In this document: piece after piece, positions 5,895 to 7,909 of the stretch
Layout: each line of letters begins with the position of its first letter
Numbering within the stretch: position 1 is the stretch's first letter
Source: Lentisphaerota bacterium
Lineage (GTDB): Bacteria; Verrucomicrobiota; Lentisphaeria; Oligosphaerales; Oligosphaeraceae
DNA length: 7,909 bases
Assembly (NCBI GenBank): GCA_012800565.1
Contig: JAAZIZ010000243.1
Coordinates: 1-7,909, forward strand
Direction of reading: 5' to 3'
Program-made: the position numbers and the translations under genes
The notes under the pieces: model-generated
The model's input: the letters and a program-made list of their open reading frames with translations, nothing else
Database searches by the model: none
What the model was told of the DNA's origin: nothing

Positions 5895-7763
5895 ATGTCA
5901 GTCTTAGCCTCTATTTTATGCACTGCAGTTGTGCTGTTCCCGATCTGGCAGCCCATCTGGGAACAGGAACCCCTCAACAGCCAGAATATGGAAGTGCAGG
6001 CAAACAGTGAAATTACCACCGCCGTGCTGGAGAAGCTGCGCGAGGGCTACCGGATCACCGCACCCGAAGCGCGCGGCAGCATGATCGTGGACTTGGCCGC
6101 TGCCCCCATCCCCGCTAACCTGGCCTTGCTGCTGGAATGGCTGGGACAGGAATCTGAACCGCTGCTGCTGAGCACACTGCTCCGGCAGATCAGCCGCATG
6201 GGCCTGACCCAGGTCCCACCGGACAAAATCGCGCCTTTCCTGCAGCACCCTCAGATAGCAGTGGCGGAAAGCGCTATCGAGCTGTACGGGAAGCTCCCGG
6301 CTGCAAACTATCAGCTCCTGGAGCCTTTCTTGCGCAAAACGGAAGAAACACCCGTGCCGCTGACTTTGCGCCTGGCGGCCTGGAAGGCTTATCGCGACCA
6401 CCCGGACAAAGCCGCCTATCTGGGACGCAAAGTGCTGGATTTCCGCCAGGATGAATCCCTGGCTGTGCAGGGCTTGGCTCTGGCTGTCGCCACCGCCCAG
6501 AGCAAACGCCTGCCGGATGTGCTGGCCTGGCTTGACACGGCCGTAAACGGCCCGGCCGGGCTGCGGCTGGTTGTCGCCCGCGACCCCCATCCCGATAGCC
6601 AGGCCCGCCTGAGAAAGCTTCTGGCAGACCCCGAGCCGGGCATCCGCCAGGCCGTCTGCGTGGCCAATGCCGGCACCCACCTGCCGGCAATTCTGACTGC
6701 CTTGCAGGATTCGGAGCCTTTCGTCCGCCTGGCGGCATTGCAGGCATTGCCCCGGTTCCGGCACTCTGGTGATCAGGCCAGCACAGCCGCCATCCGCTTG
6801 TTTGCCGATCCCGATCCCTCCGTCAGGACGGCGGCAGGAGAGACCCTGGTTGCCTTGGCGGCTCAGGAAGCGTGCGGGGTACCGCCTCTGTTGCTGGCGC
6901 AGTTGTCGCAGCCGGAGAGCACCTGCCGCCTGCAGGCAATGCTGTCTCTGAGCCGCCTGCAGCTGCGGGCGGCAGCAGAACCGATTGCGGCCTTGCTGCC
7001 CCAGGAGACCCAGTCGGAAAACCTCGCTGCAGCGCTGACTGCCTTGGGAGTACTGGCTGAGCCGCAGCAGTTCGGAGAATTGATTCTGCCCCTGGCAGAG
7101 CATCAATCCCCTCTGGTGCGGGCCGCTGCCGCCTTCGCCATCGGCAAACTGCACAGCCGCGGCGGCGAGCCGGTACTGAAAGAGCTCTGCCTGGATAAGC
7201 ACAGCGCGACTGTGCGTGAGGCCGCTTTCCTGGCCATGGGCCATTTCCCGCAAGGACTCTTTGCGACCGATCTGCTGACCTGCCTGAAAAAGACCAGCAG
7301 CACAACCTCGGACGAGCGTCGCAATGCCGCCTGGGCGATAGGCCGGCTGGTTCCAGCCACCCCCGCCGAATATCAGCAGCTGCAGGCTTTGGCTCAGCGC
7401 CTGATTCTGCAGTGCACCACACCGGTCATCCCCGGCATGGAGCCGATGTTCGAAAACATGGATGTCATTGGCAACGCCATTTTCAGCCTGGTCAGCCTGT
7501 GCAAACGCTTCCCCGAGGATGCGGCCCTGGCAGAAGCACTGGCCCGAGTCATGCGGATTTATGAAATTCCCTGGCAGGACTTCATGGACAATCCCAGCAA
7601 ATATCCCTCGCTGGGGCAAATGGCACCACCCATCGACGCTGTCAGCAACAGTTTGGCTTTCCAGGCCCGACAGTGGCTGGAGGACAAGCCTTTCAGCAGT
7701 ATCCCGGTTCCGCCCAGATCATTGTCTTTCAATTATAATCAGACCAGAACCGAATTGCAATGA
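5895..7763 (+). CDS. Exported HEAT-repeat protein
   Basis: This 622-residue protein has a short hydrophobic N-terminus (about residues 3-21, MSVLASILCTAVVLFPIWQP). It could be a signal peptide or an uncleaved anchor; the Cys at position 9 lacks a good lipobox. The rest is a helical solenoid of HEAT/armadillo-like units. The clearest are DPEPGIRQAV (245-254), DSEPFVRLAALQAL (272-285), DPDPSVRTAAGETLVAL (305-321), QSPLVRAAAAFAIGKL (404-419), HSATVREAAFLAMGHF (436-451) and SDERRNAAWAIGRL (472-485), with weaker units from about residue 70. Such solenoids are binding scaffolds with no enzymatic activity of their own. Beside an ABC-2 exporter it may be a periplasmic assembly or docking factor, which is inference. 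It follows the permease by 36 nt and lacks a Shine-Dalgarno sequence. Its stop overlaps the next start (ATGA at 7760-7763), so the two are translationally coupled. Confidence 0.85.
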   Translation: MSVLASILCTAVVLFPIWQPIWEQEPLNSQNMEVQANSEITTAVLEKLREGYRITAPEARGSMIVDLAAAPIPANLALLLEWLGQESEPLLLSTLLRQISRMGLTQVPPDKIAPFLQHPQIAVAESAIELYGKLPAANYQLLEPFLRKTEETPVPLTLRLAAWKAYRDHPDKAAYLGRKVLDFRQDESLAVQGLALAVATAQSKRLPDVLAWLDTAVNGPAGLRLVVARDPHPDSQARLRKLLADPEPGIRQAVCVANAGTHLPAILTALQDSEPFVRLAALQALPRFRHSGDQASTAAIRLFADPDPSVRTAAGETLVALAAQEACGVPPLLLAQLSQPESTCRLQAMLSLSRLQLRAAAEPIAALLPQETQSENLAAALTALGVLAEPQQFGELILPLAEHQSPLVRAAAAFAIGKLHSRGGEPVLKELCLDKHSATVREAAFLAMGHFPQGLFATDLLTCLKKTSSTTSDERRNAAWAIGRLVPATPAEYQQLQALAQRLILQCTTPVIPGMEPMFENMDVIGNAIFSLVSLCKRFPEDAALAEALARVMRIYEIPWQDFMDNPSKYPSLGQMAPPIDAVSNSLAFQARQWLEDKPFSSIPVPPRSLSFNYNQTRTELQ

Positions 7764-7909
7764 GGTACTTAGATTACGCCGGCGCCTGCCCGGTGCGCCC
7801 GGAAATCGCCGGCGAATACCCGCATCTCTGCCAGCGGTACTGCGCCAATCCTCATGGCTTAAGCAAATTCGGGGAGTTCTGCCGCCGGGCGATACTGGAT
7901 TGCGAACGC
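7760..7909 (+). CDS. NifS/IscS-like cysteine desulfurase (class V aminotransferase), N-terminal fragment
   Basis: Exactly 50 codons lie inside the window before the right edge; no stop is reached. The protein opens MRYLDYAGACPVRPE, matching the family's usual YLDNAATTPV-type start. NPHGLSKFGE (30-39) matches the conserved NPSS.H..G.-like segment that follows. These enzymes use pyridoxal phosphate to move sulfur from cysteine for Fe-S clusters, tRNA thiolation or cofactors. The catalytic lysine, the active cysteine and the PLP-binding residues lie beyond the window, so activity and subgroup cannot be judged. The D-Y-A-G-A-C variant departs from canonical IscS and may indicate a divergent branch. 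The start overlaps the HEAT stop by 4 nt; no separate ribosome site is present. Confidence 0.8.
   Translation, partial: MRYLDYAGACPVRPEIAGEYPHLCQRYCANPHGLSKFGEFCRRAILDCER

Noticed and set aside
5916..7619. A 567-codon open frame on the minus strand inside the HEAT gene
   Set aside because: It mirrors a GC-rich Ala/Leu/Gln-rich gene whose antisense rarely forms stops. Its translation is Gln/Gly/Arg-rich without any recognisable domain, and the plus-strand HEAT repeats are clear.

Overview
The window looks like bacterial chromosome: densely packed genes, GC-rich third codon positions, and one AT-richer intergenic control region. A Na+-pumping decarboxylase beta subunit, a GldA/GldF/GldG-like ABC export cluster and a periplasmic HEAT-repeat protein together suggest a Gram-negative anaerobe. 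My best guess is the PVC group (Lentisphaerae/Verrucomicrobia-like), but this is a low-confidence inference because the window holds no rRNA or marker gene. No mobile element, CRISPR array, tRNA or rRNA was seen.

Layout. (1) Positions 1-335, minus strand: the N-terminal 111 residues of an OadB/MmdB/GcdB-type Na+-translocating decarboxylase beta subunit, running off the left edge, with a clear AGGAG ribosome binding site. (2) Positions 336-658: a divergent control region of about 320 bp. It holds a small palindrome between opposed promoter-like elements, a GC-rich segment with several possible RNA stems and a tandem repeat, and a good sigma-70-like promoter (TTGCAA-16-TATAGT) about 60 bp before the next gene. 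(3) Positions 659-7909, plus strand: five tightly spaced genes that read as one operon. In order they encode an exported membrane-anchored protein with a glutamine-amidotransferase-like domain, an ABC ATPase, a tandemly duplicated ABC-2 permease, an exported HEAT-repeat protein, and the start of a NifS-like cysteine desulfurase (cut by the right edge). The gaps are 28, 78 and 36 nt, and the last pair overlaps by 4 nt (ATGA).

How the genes may work together. The ATPase drives a permease that carries both membrane halves in one chain. The first gene has the composition expected of a GldG/ABC-auxiliary-type envelope partner, and the HEAT protein could be a periplasmic scaffold. Substrate and function cannot be read from the sequence. 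The cysteine desulfurase is translationally coupled but has no obvious functional link to the transporter. The most distinctive points are the fused two-half permease, the consistent lack of Shine-Dalgarno sequences ahead of the plus-strand genes (against a good one on the minus-strand gene), and the structured-looking, unassigned stretch at 422-658.
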